This document shows positions 27,023-39,970 of a stretch of DNA of 64,000 nucleotides, piece after piece. Positions within the stretch are counted from its first letter, which is position 1. Each line of letters begins with the position of its first letter. The position numbers and the translations under genes were made by a program. The notes below the pieces were generated by a model, which was given only the letters and a program-made list of their open reading frames with translations, was not told the DNA's origin and searched no databases. Source of the stretch: Ziziphus jujuba (lineage: Eukaryota; Streptophyta; Magnoliopsida; Rosales; Rhamnaceae); assembly GCF_031755915.1 (NCBI RefSeq), contig NC_083388.1:26753001-26817000 (forward strand). Reading direction: 5' to 3'.

Positions 27023-27082
27023 CATATATATATATATATATATACCTTGATGATTGGTTTATATATATATATATATATATAT
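27023..27082. repeat. (TA)n microsatellite, two blocks
   Basis: Two TA runs (about 27023-27044 and 27061-27082) are separated by CCTTGATGATTGGTTTA. Confidence 0.8.
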
Positions 27083-27384
27083 ATTTTGATGTAAATGCTT
27101 ATAGTTTTCTGTATATCATATAATATTACAGCAAAAAAATAAATTGACATTGTTAACGAAATTACCCAAAAAAAAAAAAAAAAGAACAATTAATTAAGCT
27201 GCGTGGGAAATGCTTAGTCTTGTTACATAAGCAATGAAATAATTGAGAGTTACCAGCTATGTTGACCCTCATGCATCTAGCATGGCTGCTATGAAACATA
27301 TAATTAATTAATTATTATAAAAGACTCACATCAAAGTTCAAACCACCCTTTCAAATTATATAATTTTTAATTTCACAAAAAATA

Positions 27385-27424
<40 letters not shown>

Positions 27425-28156
27425 AAAGAACTAGTTAATAGAAAATTATATCCAATTAAAATCTCTAAACGTTCACATGACCTCGATCAAAATAGAAAAA
27501 TAGAAGTAAGTCTAGGTTTCTTTACCTCTAAATTAAAAGGAATTTGGATACAATCAAATAGATAGAATAATAATTATTCATTGAATTATTTTCTTTGCAA
27601 ATCCGTGGAACACTATGTCCCAGGCACCAAAAACAGACTATAATTTTGTAGGCAAATTAAGACTTTCAATATTATCAGAAAAAAAAAAAAAAATTAACTT
27701 CGAAGAAAATTTCCAGAGCCACCTTTGAATTTCAAAGGGTTAGACCTAAACAACTAGGCGGGACTAGGGATTAGGGTGTTGGTCAACCCAATTTCTCAAT
27801 TCTAAACTGTTTTTGTTATTAAACACATTTAACTGTTAGCCATAGCTTTATCTAATGCAAAAAAGTAAAAACAGTGGATTAGTCACTTTCAATCTTTATT
27901 TTTGGTAAATAGAGTCATTCATATTGGATGGAAATCATTCATTAAATTAATTACTATGTACGATGAGAAAAGTAAAAGACAAAAAACTATACAGGAGGAG
28001 AATGTAATTTCAAACAGTGAGTAAAAGAAACCCCACCAACCTTTTGCTAGCCAGTTTTCTAAAGCAAAATTATTACCCCTTGAATTATGTAAGAGTAATA
28101 AATATTTATCAAAAAAAAAAAAGGAACAGAAATAAATAAATAAATTAGTAACATTA

Positions 28157-28222
28157 AAGATACTGGAATTTCTACTCAAACAAAAAAAAAAAAAAAAAAA
28201 GAAGGAGAAGATATTGGAATTT
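28157..28222. repeat. A19 insertion between 15-bp direct repeats
   Basis: AAGATACTGGAATTT (28157-28171) and AAGATATTGGAATTT (28208-28222) match at 14 of 15 positions. They flank CTACTCAAAC, 19 A and GAAGGAG. Confidence 0.7.
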
Positions 28223-28395
28223 GGAATAAAATAAAATTTTCTTTTCATATTACATATAAAGTGGGTAGACAGTATTAAATGGATGATTTCTGAAAGCATT
28301 TCCAATGGAAGAAATTAGTGATGGATTACCTGCTTCGGCACTTATACAAACAGGCCTTCATTTTTGTATGTTTCAAAATATAGGTATAACCCCAA

Positions 28396-28439
28396 CCTAC
28401 TCCTTTTTTTTTTTTTTTTTTTGGATTAATGCCTACTCC
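28396..28439. repeat. Poly(T) insertion between 8-bp direct repeats
   Basis: CCTACTCC at 28396-28403 and 28432-28439 enclose a run of about 19 T and GGATTAATG. The opposite strand reads TTAATCC followed by poly(A). Confidence 0.55.
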
Positions 28440-28725
28440 ATTTTTTTCTATTTGACAACCTAGCAACCTAACATGCGTTAGTTTCAGGTATTTTGGATTA
28501 ATTTATTGACTCAATGTTTTTCTCAAAACAAAAGAAAAAAAGGAAAAACAGCATTAAAATTACTGATTTAATTTATCAAAATTTATTATTATTATTTTTT
28601 TTAACCAGAGCTTTTTTATTTTAAAAATTATGATTAAAATTCTAAATATGTAAGTTAAATGAGATCTCTTTTTTCTTTTTCGTTTTCTTTTTTTTGTCTT
28701 TTGAAGTTAAAAGACAAAATTGAGA

Positions 28726-28730
<5 letters not shown>

Positions 28731-28760
<30 letters not shown>
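28731..28760. repeat. (AT)15 microsatellite
   Basis: Perfect AT dinucleotide run. Confidence 0.9.
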
Positions 28761-28763
<3 letters not shown>

Positions 28764-29589
28764 TACTAAAATTGAATTCTATAATTGCCAACTTCAAAGA
28801 ATAACTCAAGAAGGGAAGGAAAAGAAGTTGAAGAAAATTAGACAGACCAAGTATTGTCGGTTTTGTTTTTGCTACCCAGTATGACATGGCATGAAGGGGA
28901 AGAATATTGTATATTGTATCTTATTATTATTAGTTATTATTATAGGATTGGTCTAGTTAGAGTACCGTGGGATCCGCAGCATAAGCAAATTAAAATTTAA
29001 ATAATTTAAATAACTATTAAATAACTAGCCCACATATCTAGTAAGAGATGGGACCCACTGTTTTGTGGACATGATTACGTGTCATCACATGGTTTAATCT
29101 CTTCGTGAACAACATGCTCATCGATATATGAGTTGTTCTAGACTATAATATGTAAAAAGAGGAGAGATTATAATTAAATGTTTCCATATATAAATCATGA
29201 ATGAAACAATAAGAGCCAAGCAAATCAATAAAAAACCATATAGTTTTTTATTCACCAAATTGATTATAATGAAACATGAAGATAGAATAGAAGAAAGAAA
29301 TTTATAATTTTCAAAAGATTTTTGGTTTGGATGGACAAATTACATACCTAGCCTGAAAAAGGAAATAATATTAGAAATCCAAGTATTGAGAATTGTTATG
29401 ATTGAAAAAGGAATGAATTAAGTTCAATTAGAAAAATACAAAGTAGAAATTAATAGTATTGATAACTTAAAAGCACATGTCTCTAGAATTCAGCCACTCA
29501 AAAAATCATATTTTTACATATTTATTTAAGTTTTTTTTATTTATTTTTTTTTTTTTATTTTTCCAACTTTCCCAAGCTCATATTGCTAC

Positions 29590-29636
<47 letters not shown>

Positions 29637-29696
29637 ATTGCATATGATGGAAAATAGAAGTTGATTTACATAGAAACATTCAAGCTAGGCTGCTAG

Positions 29697-29708
29697 AGTC
29701 TTAGATAT

Positions 29709-29748
<40 letters not shown>

Positions 29749-29771
29749 CGGTGGAAGCAGTCTTAGTTATG
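29697..29771. repeat. T39 insertion with 13-bp target duplication
   Basis: AGTCTTAGATATG (29697-29709) and AGTCTTAGTTATG (29759-29771) match at 12 of 13 positions. Between them are about 39 T and CGGTGGAAGC. In the other orientation this is a 10-bp body with a long poly(A) tail. Confidence 0.75.
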
Positions 29772-30037
29772 ATTATGGTAGTTTAATTTCAACTTTTCTG
29801 GTAGTTCTAGAAAAAAAAAGAAAAAAATTCAACCTTGTCGGACCAAATGTTAACATCTTAATTTAAATCTGAATAACATTAATAAAGAACAAAAACTAAA
29901 ACTACTTTCTTTGACTTAGTTGAGAATGTTTTGATTATTAACGTGACATGGAGAAAATTTATCAACATCAATATTATATACTGATTTCACCAAAAAAAAA
30001 AAGAAAAAAGAAAAAGAATATATATATATATATATAT

Positions 30038-30302
30038 AGAGCGATTCTATGATCAGAACCGTTTACATGTAGATCAGGAGTAAAACTGATGCTATTTTAA
30101 AAAATTTTTTAAAAAATATCGAATTTTTCTGTATATGTAAGCCGATATTTGTTAAATTTATTTATTTATTTTTAAATAGCATCGGTTTTTCTGTATATGT
30201 AAGAGAAAAACCGATATTTGTTAAATTTATTTATTTATTTTTAAATAGCATTGGCTTTTTTCTGATCCGTACCCAGACGGTCATGATAGTAAAAAAAACT
30301 CT
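30038..30302. mobile_element. MITE with internal tandem duplication
   Basis: The left end AGAGCGATTCTATGATCAG and the reverse complement of the right end (AGAG, T-rich, ACTATCATGACCGTC, then ACGGATCAG) are related but imperfect inverted repeats. Both ends abut (TA)n DNA. A unit of roughly 66 bp containing CCGATATTTGTTAAATTTA is duplicated at about 30124-30184 and 30186-30250. The ACGGATCA motif is shared with the MITE at 25229. Confidence 0.7.
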
Positions 30303-30810
30303 ATATATATATATATATATATTATTGACTGTTTACAATTTACTCCTCATCAATTCAGTGCAATAGTTTTTTTTCTTGGTTATTTTTTTAAATAGGCTAA
30401 ACATTGAGAAACATTTTAAAAGGTAACATTTTATGGAAGTTACAAAAGTTTCTGAATTATTGTGCTGTTAGAATAATTTCTTATGTATAGAACTTAATTT
30501 AATTATTTTTTTACCCCCATAAAATTAGAAAACACCAGAAAAATAAATTATGACTTGTACAGCAGTGCAAGTGTTTCGTATTTGGTTCTTAATCCGATAA
30601 AAACACCCTATATAGCAAAGTATTAGTTTATCTTTCACTGGTTTCAAAATTTATCCGAAATAAACTAAAACAATTAGGACAAACAGATGATTTTACTGAA
30701 ATATATTCTCCGAGGCAAAAACTAGTGTTTTGTTACAAATGTTTATTCATATATTTTGTTTTACTATTCTGAGAAAGTTAATTGAACTTATTCTTACAAT
30801 TTTATATTTC

Positions 30811-30862
30811 GTAAAGGACTTTTAACTTAATTTTTTTTGGGTAAGGATTTTTTAACTTAATT
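30811..30862. repeat. T-tract plus GG between about 22-bp direct repeats
   Basis: GTAAAGGACTTTTAACTTAA (30811) and GTAAGGATTTTTTAACTTAA (30841) are near copies. The join holds a T-tract and GG; the opposite strand reads TTACCC next to the A-run. A poly(A) stretch with GGG follows at 30873-30900, ending in AACTTAATT again. Confidence 0.6.
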
Positions 30863-31560
30863 CGTTCCCTTCAAAAAAAAAAAAAAAAGGGAAAAAAAAA
30901 ACTTAATTTCCTTTAGTAAAGCCTTCATGTAGTAATATTAAAATTCTTTAATTGGTCGAAATGTTCATTATTTTATCTCTAATTTATCCTATTTTTGAGG
31001 ATAAGCTTGACTAATTGGCAAGTGAATGAATGCTCCACATCAAAAGTAAAAAACCAGAAAAAAAAAAAAAAGTCAATCTACACAAATATTCACAAATTTA
31101 GGGGCTTTCTTGCAAAATACCAAAAAGACAACACTTATTAGGAACAGACACACATATTAAAAGCAGGGAAAAAAGAAAAAAAAAAAAGGAAAAAGAAAAA
31201 AAAAAAAAAAGGGATATAAATGGAATCTGAAATCTCATCAGGTCAATCCATGCGTGTTTAATGAAACCACAGTTTTGACAATCTATGATTTTCATCCACC
31301 ACCTTTTTTCATAATAAATTTTTTTTCACAATAAAGTGCTTAAATTATAGAATGTCAAAAATCTCCTCCATAGATTTTCAATTTCCATTCTTTCAAAAAA
31401 AAAAAAAAATCATTTTCCATTTCTCCCCCAGAAAAATTCAATATTTATTTAATTAGTCTAGTAAATAACAACATATTATTTTTATTACTAGTTTTTATAA
31501 ACAAATTTTAGTTTCTCTAAGACCAAATAAATCCATTTTATCTCAGAATTTAGATAGGGA

Positions 31561-32934
31561 CAGACAGGGTCTAAACCAAGCAAGAAAACCCTTCACTTGC
31601 TTGACACCTCTCTATCTCTCTCTCTCTCTAGAAAATAGTTTTGTTACTTTGTCTCTCTAGAAATTCTCTCTCTAAAAAGTCAGGTCTTATAAAGAGAGCG
31701 GGTATTTTGCAAGCTTTTTCATTACATTTTATTTTATTTTTATTTTTTTCGCTTTAAGTTTTTGTTGGTGGTTGCTATTATATCTCAATTTCCCTTATTG
31801 GAAGAAAACCACACTCTTTCTCTCTCTTTCTTTTTTCCTCTGTTCCTGCCTGTGTATTTCTCTCTCTCTTTTTGATTTGCGAGTATTCATTTCCCAACCG
31901 CGTCTTTCCATCTACTCTCTCTCTCTCTTTCTGCATTTACCTTCTCTCTTTCTCAACTGCGACTCTCCTCTCCATCTGTCTAAATTCGCTAGCTTTCACG
32001 AGGAGGGTCTTTTCAATGCGATGCCGTGGAAACTGAGCTGCTCTGTTTTCTGTACGCATTCTATCTCGAGTTCTTTTGCTGATTGTGCATGAATTTTCCA
32101 TCCATTTCGTGTTTGTTTCAATCAGTTCAAGATTGATCTGGGTAGAAATTTTTGTTTGGCAATTGGGTTTGGTAAACAGAGCAATTGGGTGTGCTAAAGT
32201 CGAAAACTTTTTGGGTTTTATAGAAAGTTTGCATGTGATCAAAAAAGCTGTAAATTTTGGTATTCTGGTTGAATATGGAGGAGGCTTCAAAGTGTGAATA
32301 CTGAAGGGTGTTTTTGGTAAAAATAGAGTGCTCTTTTGAAATAGATCTTCCTACAAGATCTGCTATCTTTTTGCCATACAAGCCTTTTTAGCTTTTGCAT
32401 GTATTTCTGATTTAAAAAAAAAAGGTGGGCAAGGGAATTGAATATATTCGCGTAATTTTTGCTTCCAAAGACCCATAAAAGGCAAATTAGAAAGGTGCTT
32501 TTCTTTGCTAAGGTAAGCTGAAAGCTTGTGATATTGAATTCTGGATTTGGCTTCTTGGTGGATCCTTTTGTTGTAATTTTGGAAGCATTAATACAGGTAG
32601 TGAATTTTTAGTTTGTTTTCCTTGTTTTAGGAGGTGAATGCAAAAGGGTCTGTGACAATTCGTTGCAGATCGTATATCAGACTGTTTAAGGAGTAATTTT
32701 TTTTGGATCAATCTGATTACTGAGGCTTGGAACTGAAAAGCGTTATTTAGAATTTGCTTAAAACATTTGTGATTGAAGGGTGAATTTAGCGGATTCATCA
32801 GAAAAAAGCTGCAATCTTGAAGAAGAAGTGGGGGTATTCACAAAGATTTTCTGACGGATCCTTCAAGTGAGAATAGAGGGTGTGGCTGTTTGGCTGGTCT
32901 GGAGTGCATATTAAACATTATCAGGGCCCTCAGA
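31561..32934 (+). promoter_or_regulatory. Promoter and long CT-rich leader of the PP2C gene
   Basis: A TATA-like element TATAAAG is at 31688-31694, followed by long (CT)n-rich sequence (31790-31975), the usual look of a plant leader. The region down to the ATG at 32935 has several short upstream ATGs and probably includes a 5' UTR intron, which cannot be fixed from sequence alone. ORFs in this stretch are Ser/Leu low-complexity products of the CT repeats. Confidence 0.55.
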
Positions 32935-35911
32935 ATGGGGTCCTGCTTATCTGCAGAAAGCAGGAGCCCTCGTCCCGGTTCCCCTTTGTCTCCCTCTCTG
33001 GGAGTCAAGAAGAGGAAGAACTCCAAGAAAAGACCCGGGTCAAGGAATTCCTCCTTTGATTATCGGAGAGAAGAACCTTTGCATAGGATTCCTGGAAGGT
33101 TGTTCTTGAATGGGTCCAGTGAAGTTGCTTCCCTCTTTACTCAACAAGGAAAGAAAGGAACCAACCAGGATGCTATGATTGTTTGGGAGGTTAAGCTTTT
33201 ATTTTTTTTGTTTTTTAGATGATTTTCGTGAAGAATTATGTTTCTGTTCAGATTTGGTTGAAATCATGGTAATTTAACTGATTTGGATATATTTGGTATG
33301 CTTCTTGAATATAGCTTAAATATTGATGCCTACAAGTGTAATCGTATATAAGTTCGCATAGCTTTAATGGATACTTGCTGATTAACTTGTTTTATGTTTG
33401 GGTATGTTATATTGTTTACTTATGCAGCTCCTAAAGCTTTATCTTATCCTCATAATCGGCCTTTATTTTCTTGTATAGAGATACGTTCAAGTAAGAAAGA
33501 AAAAAATGCTTTCCAGTTAAGGAGTAGAAAAGCAGAAATTTTACATTAACCAGCTGCCGCTTCTACATTTTTAATTTTGAGGATATTATCCAATTTTTTA
33601 TTAACAGGGTTGATTGTCACAAAATTATGCTCTGTATTGAACAACATGCTTCTTGAGTCCACTTGATCGTTGAATAAATTTCAGGTGAAATAAACACTGT
33701 TATGCTACTTATTTTTAAAAATGGAACGCTCAAGTAAACTATGTCATAAATTACCACGGTCTTCTTTATATTTAGAATTCAAGAGTTGTAATAATATAAG
33801 TGTGCTTATTTGAGAGCAATTTTCACTAACCCTTTTAATTTTGTATTTTTCAGAATTTTGGTTCTAGAACCGACACAGTATTCTGTGGTGTTTTTGATGG
33901 TCATGGTCCTTACGGCCATATGGTTGCAAAGAGAGTGAGAGATTCTCTTCCTCTAAAATTGAGTGCAAACTGGGAAGTGAATATAACCAGTGGGGAGGTT
34001 CTCAAAGAGATCAGCCTTAATACTGCAGGAAGCATGAATTCAGAAGATACCTTTGCATCTGCAGATGAAGAACTCAGGCCCTCCACTGATACTGAGGATT
34101 CAGAAAAGCAACCCGAGATCTTTCAGACACTGAAAGAGTCGTTTTTGAAGGCCTTCAAAGTCATGGATAGGGAACTCAGAATACAACCAAGTATTGATTG
34201 CTTCTGTAGTGGGACAACAGCTGTAACTCTAGTTAAGCAGGTGGTCTCATAGCTTTTGCAAAATTGTATGGTTTTGGGCTTTGTGTACCATGGACATCTT
34301 TCTCATCAATGCATTGGCTGTTTTATAGGGCCGTGATATCATCATCGGAAATGTTGGGGACTCCAGAGCTGTACTTGGTACAAGAGATAAAGATGATTCC
34401 CTGATAGCAGTTCAGTTGACAGTGGACCTCAAGCCAAATCTTCCAGGTCCGTTTCTCTCTCTATGATATGTGGACTCGAGTTCTGTGCTTTTGAGCTTGG
34501 AAACAGGAGAGATTATATTTGAGCATTTGTGAACAAGTTTTCACCTTCCCTGCTTTTCCTTCTTACATTGAGAGGAAAACATTGTTTGAGAATAGGTATA
34601 TTGATTATGAGCTTAGAAAGCCTGCGTGTTATTTTCGAGCATTGTTGTTCTTGGAAACTTGAGCTGTTAGGTTGAGAGTTTGCTAATATAGCCTTGAAAG
34701 TGGTAGAAAGTTTCTATCTTAACCTTCTTGAGTGTATCAGCGTGTAACCTGTCAAGTCTAATAGATGGTAACTTGTTCCTTTTAAATCCTTTGAACAGCT
34801 AATTGGCCTGGGATTTATTCAATAGGAAACTATTAGTCACCACTCATTCAGATGTTCTTGTTCGTGTTCTCCATTCGCTTAGCCTCTGAATCCTCATTAG
34901 ACTTCTCAACCTGAAAGTGAAGTTCTCATGAGTTTTTAGATCAGGTCTTTGGTTGGACCTTGGAAAGTGGAATTTCTTGTGATAGTGGTTTAATTGTGTC
35001 CATTTTGTACCCTTGCTTGAATGTTTGTTGAAATGTACTCCTTTCTGTCTAATTACTAACTCAAAAGTCACTTTATTTTACTATTTCCTCTTACAGCCGA
35101 AGCAGAGAGGATTCAGAAGTGTAAAGGGCGTGTTTTTGCTCTTCAGGATGAACCCGAAGTGGCACGTGTTTGGCTCCCCAACAATGACTCTCCTGGCCTT
35201 GCCATGGCACGGGCCTTTGGTGATTTTTGCCTAAAGGATTTTGGTCTGATCTCGGTGCCTGATATATCTTATCGACGCGTCACTGACAAAGATGAGTTTA
35301 TAGTCTTGGCTACTGATGGGGTACGAGAGAAACCAAGTTTATGTTGAGCAGCAATTCGCTTTACTGAATATAAATTTGATCTCTCCTACTTCCGCACTTA
35401 AAAAGGTCTTCATTTTTTCTTCTTTTGGCTGCAGATTTGGGATGTGCTCTCTAACAAAGAAGTGGTAGACATTATAGCATCAGCCCCAGCACGTTCTTCA
35501 GCAGCTCGAGCATTGGTGGAGTCAGCGGTTCGAGCTTGGCGATATAAATACCCAACTTCAAAAGTAGATGACTGTGCTGTTGTTTGCCTCTACCTAGACT
35601 CAGACTTGAACAACATATCAACTGCTGTTGCTAATACCAAAATAAAAGATCCTCCAGCTTCTGTCGACGAGGTAAACACGGGGACTGAGAAAGACGAAGA
35701 AGTATCAGGTCCAACCGGTTTGAGCCACTCGCAAAGTCTTCGAAGTGGAAAAGAGATTCTTGCAGAAGACAGTAAAGAAGATGGTTCAGATGAAGTATAT
35801 GCTGAGTCAGGAGTTGAATGGTCTGCTCTGGAAGGAGTTTCTCGTGTTAATACATTATTGAATCTGCCAAGGTTTGTGCCTGGAAAAGAAGACAAGAAGG
35901 CCCGGAAATGA
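32935..35911 (+). CDS. Protein phosphatase 2C, membrane-anchored type (clade E-like)
   Basis: Five exons: 32935-33189, 33854-34240, 34329-34446, 35097-35320 and 35435-35911. They join in phase to 486 residues. It is a Mg/Mn-dependent Ser/Thr phosphatase of the PPM family. Metal and catalytic motifs are present: KGTNQDAM (about 74-81), FDGHG (99-103), GTTAV in exon 2, GNVGDSRAVLG in exon 3, MARAFGDF in exon 4, ATDGIWDVLSN (325-335) and VDDCAVV (372-378). An acidic insert lies at about 130-170. The N-terminus MGSCLSAESR carries Gly2 for N-myristoylation and Cys4 for palmitoylation, so plasma-membrane attachment is likely. A charged, Ser-rich C-terminal tail follows the catalytic core. I start at 32935 rather than upstream because of this acylation motif. 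Confidence 0.93.
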
Positions 35912-36998
35912 TATATATAAAGCCAAGAAAAAAAAGGATTTGAGTTTTTGTCCTTCTTTTTGGTAATTCATATTTACATTTTTTGTTTTTTAATTTATTT
36001 TTGGTTCTAGTTTCTGTTTTTGTTTTCTTTTTCTACAGAGATGGAAAAAGATTTTTAGGGCCTCCAAGTATATGGACCGGAGAGATGGGCCCGACTATAT
36101 TAGCAATGTCTGGGAAAATTGTCCTCTTCTCTCTCTAGTTTGGGTGGGATTGGAATTTTGTAAAATCCGACTCTCCTGTCTTTTGCTTATTTTTGAACAA
36201 AAAAAGAAAAAAGAAGTTAATTTTTGTGTCAAATTTTGTTGTGTGATATTCATTAATGGTTGATTATAATTTTTGTGATAATGAAGCCTCATCTTATTTT
36301 ATGCTTTTTGAATGGTCAGATTCCTTTTTTATTAATGTCATCTTCCATTGTGGGACTTTATTATTACTCGCAAGTAGGGAGTTTTTGGCCCATTCTTTGT
36401 GGTTTGGATTACTTCTTGTGTTAGAGGAGACCCCTTTTTGTTTTTTGGTAGCCTCAATTTTGGGATGGAAAGCAACTGAAATAGGTCGTCCTTTGAAAGA
36501 TAGAATACGAAAGGGTTTTAACGGCTGGGGCAGCAACTGGGCATTTGCAACTTGGGAATTCAATCCACTTTTTATGAAACTTTGCTTCTTTTTGTCCGTT
36601 ATATTTCCACAATATCTTTCTAACCCAAAAAGGCTGAAAAGATCTCCACCACAATGCATTCTTTTGGATTTTTTTTTTTTCTATTGAGTATTGTTTGTTT
36701 TCCAAGAAAATTATGGTAAGGGGATAATGATATCAAAAGTTTTTCATTTCATGTAAATATATATATATATATATATAGATATATTTTGGAAAGGCACTGG
36801 ACAATAAATGCATAAGGTGCAAAGTCAACAAAGCTAAATTATAATCCAATCTCATAACCATATGAAGCTCTTGTTTAAGCAAATTGCATTTTTATAAAAT
36901 GATTAAACATAATATAAATAAAAATCAAAATCGACACTAATTCTTCTGAATCAATTTAAAAAAAAAAAAAAAAAAGCTTATTGTCTGAATCTGTGTTG
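35912..36998. other. 3' flank of the PP2C gene and spacer
   Basis: The left part is the PP2C 3' UTR (T-rich, about 35912-36250). A 143-codon open frame at 36256-36687 has no recognisable domain and overlaps open frames on the other strand, so I do not call it. (TA)n at 36758-36775; an A-run at about 36958-36975 lies between TCTGAATC repeats (36945 and 36984). Confidence 0.5.
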
Positions 36999-39928
36999 TC
37001 ATATGGAAAGTCCTGCCAACCAACGGCTATAGAAATGCAAAGCCTCTTGAGGTTTATATTCTGGAACTGTATGCCCTGATCCCTGCAACCCCATGAAATT
37101 AAAAAACATTAAGGATTTTATTGGAGGGGTTCGTAAAGAAAATACAAAATTAGTAGTTTAAAATACAGAACCTTGACGGTAATAAATGTGAAATTTTTTT
37201 CATATCCTTGTAAGAATCTGCAAACAAAATTCCATTTATCAAGAATAAAAGATGAAACAGTTAGAGAAAAAAAAAAAAAAAACAAAAAACAAATTGGTGA
37301 GAGGGATGAGAAATTTTATACCCTGCAACATCTATCCCATTGGAAAACCATGGCCTCCATTCATCTAAAATCTTGTATCCTAGTGATTTTGTCCATGCCT
37401 GAGTCCCAGTAAATGGCACACACATATCATGGTCTCCACTGCCAAATTCCAAAAAAAAAATATCGCATCATTTTTCTGCTAATCCAAAATGGGTTTTTAA
37501 TTCAATTTTCATGTTAAACAAAACATATATACTTGTTTTTCCCATTTGAAAGATTAGGAAATATTTTAACATGAAACGAATTGTTCACCTGTAAATGAGA
37601 GCTCGATATCCTTGCAATGTGAGGTTCAAATGGTAGGGAATCATACTACCAGCATCATGGTAATAGCTTATTCTGTTTGTGCATAAAGTCCATCGACCAG
37701 ATACACTTTCCTATTATATCATATATTTTTAGAATGTCTATTCAAAATTCTCAAAACCAAAGGAAAAATGATAATTATATATCTATATTTATAATATAAG
37801 CTTTACCGGCACAGCATGAATTGCGTTTCTGACTGCTTTGTCATTCAGCCACCTAGTTGCCACTTCATCGTTCTACACTCAGCAAAATAAATAAATAATC
37901 ATCCAAAGTAACAAACTTGGTAATTTAGAACACAAATACTTGGTGGACACTGGACATTAAGTCTTGGTCAATCTGAACATTAAAGAAATGAAACTTACAA
38001 CGCATGGGACAGCGATTCTTGTAGATGCAGCTAGTTGAGGCCACAAGGGGACAAGGCCATCTCTTACCTGTGCCTGAAAAGGCCAAGCTCTTCCGTATAT
38101 CCTTTTCCTCACCGGCAATGGCTTTTGGGTCTTCCCTAGTTGTTGGAAGCTCGATGGCAAGGTTGAATTTTGTAGTTTGTCATTTTGGTTATATGTTGGG
38201 TTATGGTAACATGGCTCCAGAATGTTGTAAATGTTCAAACCCTCAATAGCCTAATTAATTCAAATTCCAAATTATCTTCTAATTAAAAAAAAAATTACAT
38301 CTTATTGATTAGCTTTTGGCATAAATAAAGTAGTTTGTGAGTAGTGAAAAAGCTATTAATTTTTCACCTGATGAACTTGCTCAAGTTTATCATCGCACAT
38401 TACACTTTGAGGTTGGTAGTAGATTCCTTCACATGCAGCTACAACTTCCTGCATTATTAGTTAATATGAATAATTTTTAACCAAAACTAGAGCTTTCCAA
38501 GAAGCAAAGAAAATATAAATTTTTCTACTAATAACTTGCAGAAAAATAGTTAATTACTTGTGTCTCTACAACATTTAAAATAAAATTAAAAATTAAAAAA
38601 AAAATTCAAAATGCTTTCCAACTTTACCATGTGGAAAAATAAACATGTGCAAATTTTAATAAAATTTCAGTTTCTAAATTAGCAAACAAAAAGTAATATA
38701 GTGAGAGAGAGTAAGGCCGGCCTTTATATACACCTTATAGATATCGTCTGAGATGAGGCCCATTCCATGAGCGAATGGGACAAGAGCATTGCCATCAAAT
38801 ATTCGGTCGGTGACTCCATTTCCAACCATATAACCCTTCATTAAAAATCAACCCTCAAAAATCAAAATTCAATGCCTAGTGCATGCTTAAATTTTGTGCC
38901 TATAATTAGAATTTGCCAAAGTAGTTAATTAGTGTACCTTGAAATTAATAATGCGTTTTGCTCCATCTTTTATTCCTACATATTATATAATAAGATTAAA
39001 ATCACTAATAGAAAGTTGTGACCATATATTCAATATGCTTGCTTACTATCTATAAAAGCAAGTATATTACCTTGTACAACTTGAGAAGCAAGAGTGGGTA
39101 CATAAATTCCAGCAAAAGACTCTCCAGTAATATAAAATGGATTTGAAAGGAACTCTGGGAATTGCTCAAACCACTGATTGCAAAACAACAAAATTTATTG
39201 ATTTTCTTTGTCTTTGACAATTTGATCTTCAATCCGAAATTAGTTATGAATCTTGATTGAGAAAGATATCTATATACATTAATTAGTAGTAGCTTCCTGA
39301 CCTACATGGGCCATTAATATCAAGTTTACTAATTGTTTTATAGTCACTTTAATTTAACTGCTTTTCATTTTCTTTGAAACATTTTACTGTATTAGATTGA
39401 AGTTAAAAAATAATTTACCTTAAGGAGGAAATTGTGTGTATCATATGCAGTTTTTAGGTCTCCCGTTACATAGTTCCTTGGATCTTTGGAGTAAGAAAAG
39501 CCAACACCAGTTGGAGAATCCAAATATATAATGTTTGAGACCTAAAAAAATATTATAAGCCAAAGAAATAATTAACAATAATGATAGACAGATTAAGGAT
39601 TTAATTGCTAATTGAGAAAACAATATTATTAATGTTATTGACCTTGGACCAGCTATACGGATTAAGATACAAAATGGGCAGGCTTCCTTTTGGCTTTCCT
39701 TCTTTAAAATTGAATGGTCCTGCATATATATAATTATAAACAATTTGGTTAATATTATTTATGAGGAAAAAAATTATATAGTTATAATTCAAAGCTCTAT
39801 TTTAGAAATTTAAAAGATCATAATCAACCCCATGTGCTTAACTGCAATATGTAGATTACTATGAATAAGTCTAATATGTAGGATTTGCATAAGAAATGAA
39901 TTGGAAATGCCAACACATACATCAGTAA

Positions 39929-39970
<42 letters not shown>

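Larger units (their letters stand above)
23944..31560. other. Gene-free 7.6-kb AT-rich spacer with MITEs and micro-insertions
   Basis: I find no supportable gene. The stretch holds foldback MITEs at 25229-25377 and 30038-30302, a G24 tract (26111-26134), several poly(T/A) insertions flanked by direct repeats (26006, 28157, 28396, 29697, 30811) and (TA)n runs at 25203-25221, 27023-27082, 27394-27420, 28731-28760, 29600-29625 and 30019-30037. The ORFs here are low-complexity or poly-Phe. Confidence 0.7.

Noticed and set aside
27145..27200. TTACCC followed by an A18 tract as another micro-insertion
   Set aside because: The junction fits, but no clear flanking direct repeat could be found.
23944..31560. 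LTR retrotransposon in the large spacer
   Set aside because: I see no long direct terminal repeats, primer site or gag/pol frames; only MITEs, homopolymers and short insertions.
31772..32092. 106-codon Ser/Leu-rich ORF
   Set aside because: It is a translation of the CT-rich PP2C leader.
36256..36687. 143-codon ORF downstream of PP2C
   Set aside because: No domain, biased to Phe/Leu/Ser, overlapped by open frames on the other strand, and it lies in a 3' flank.
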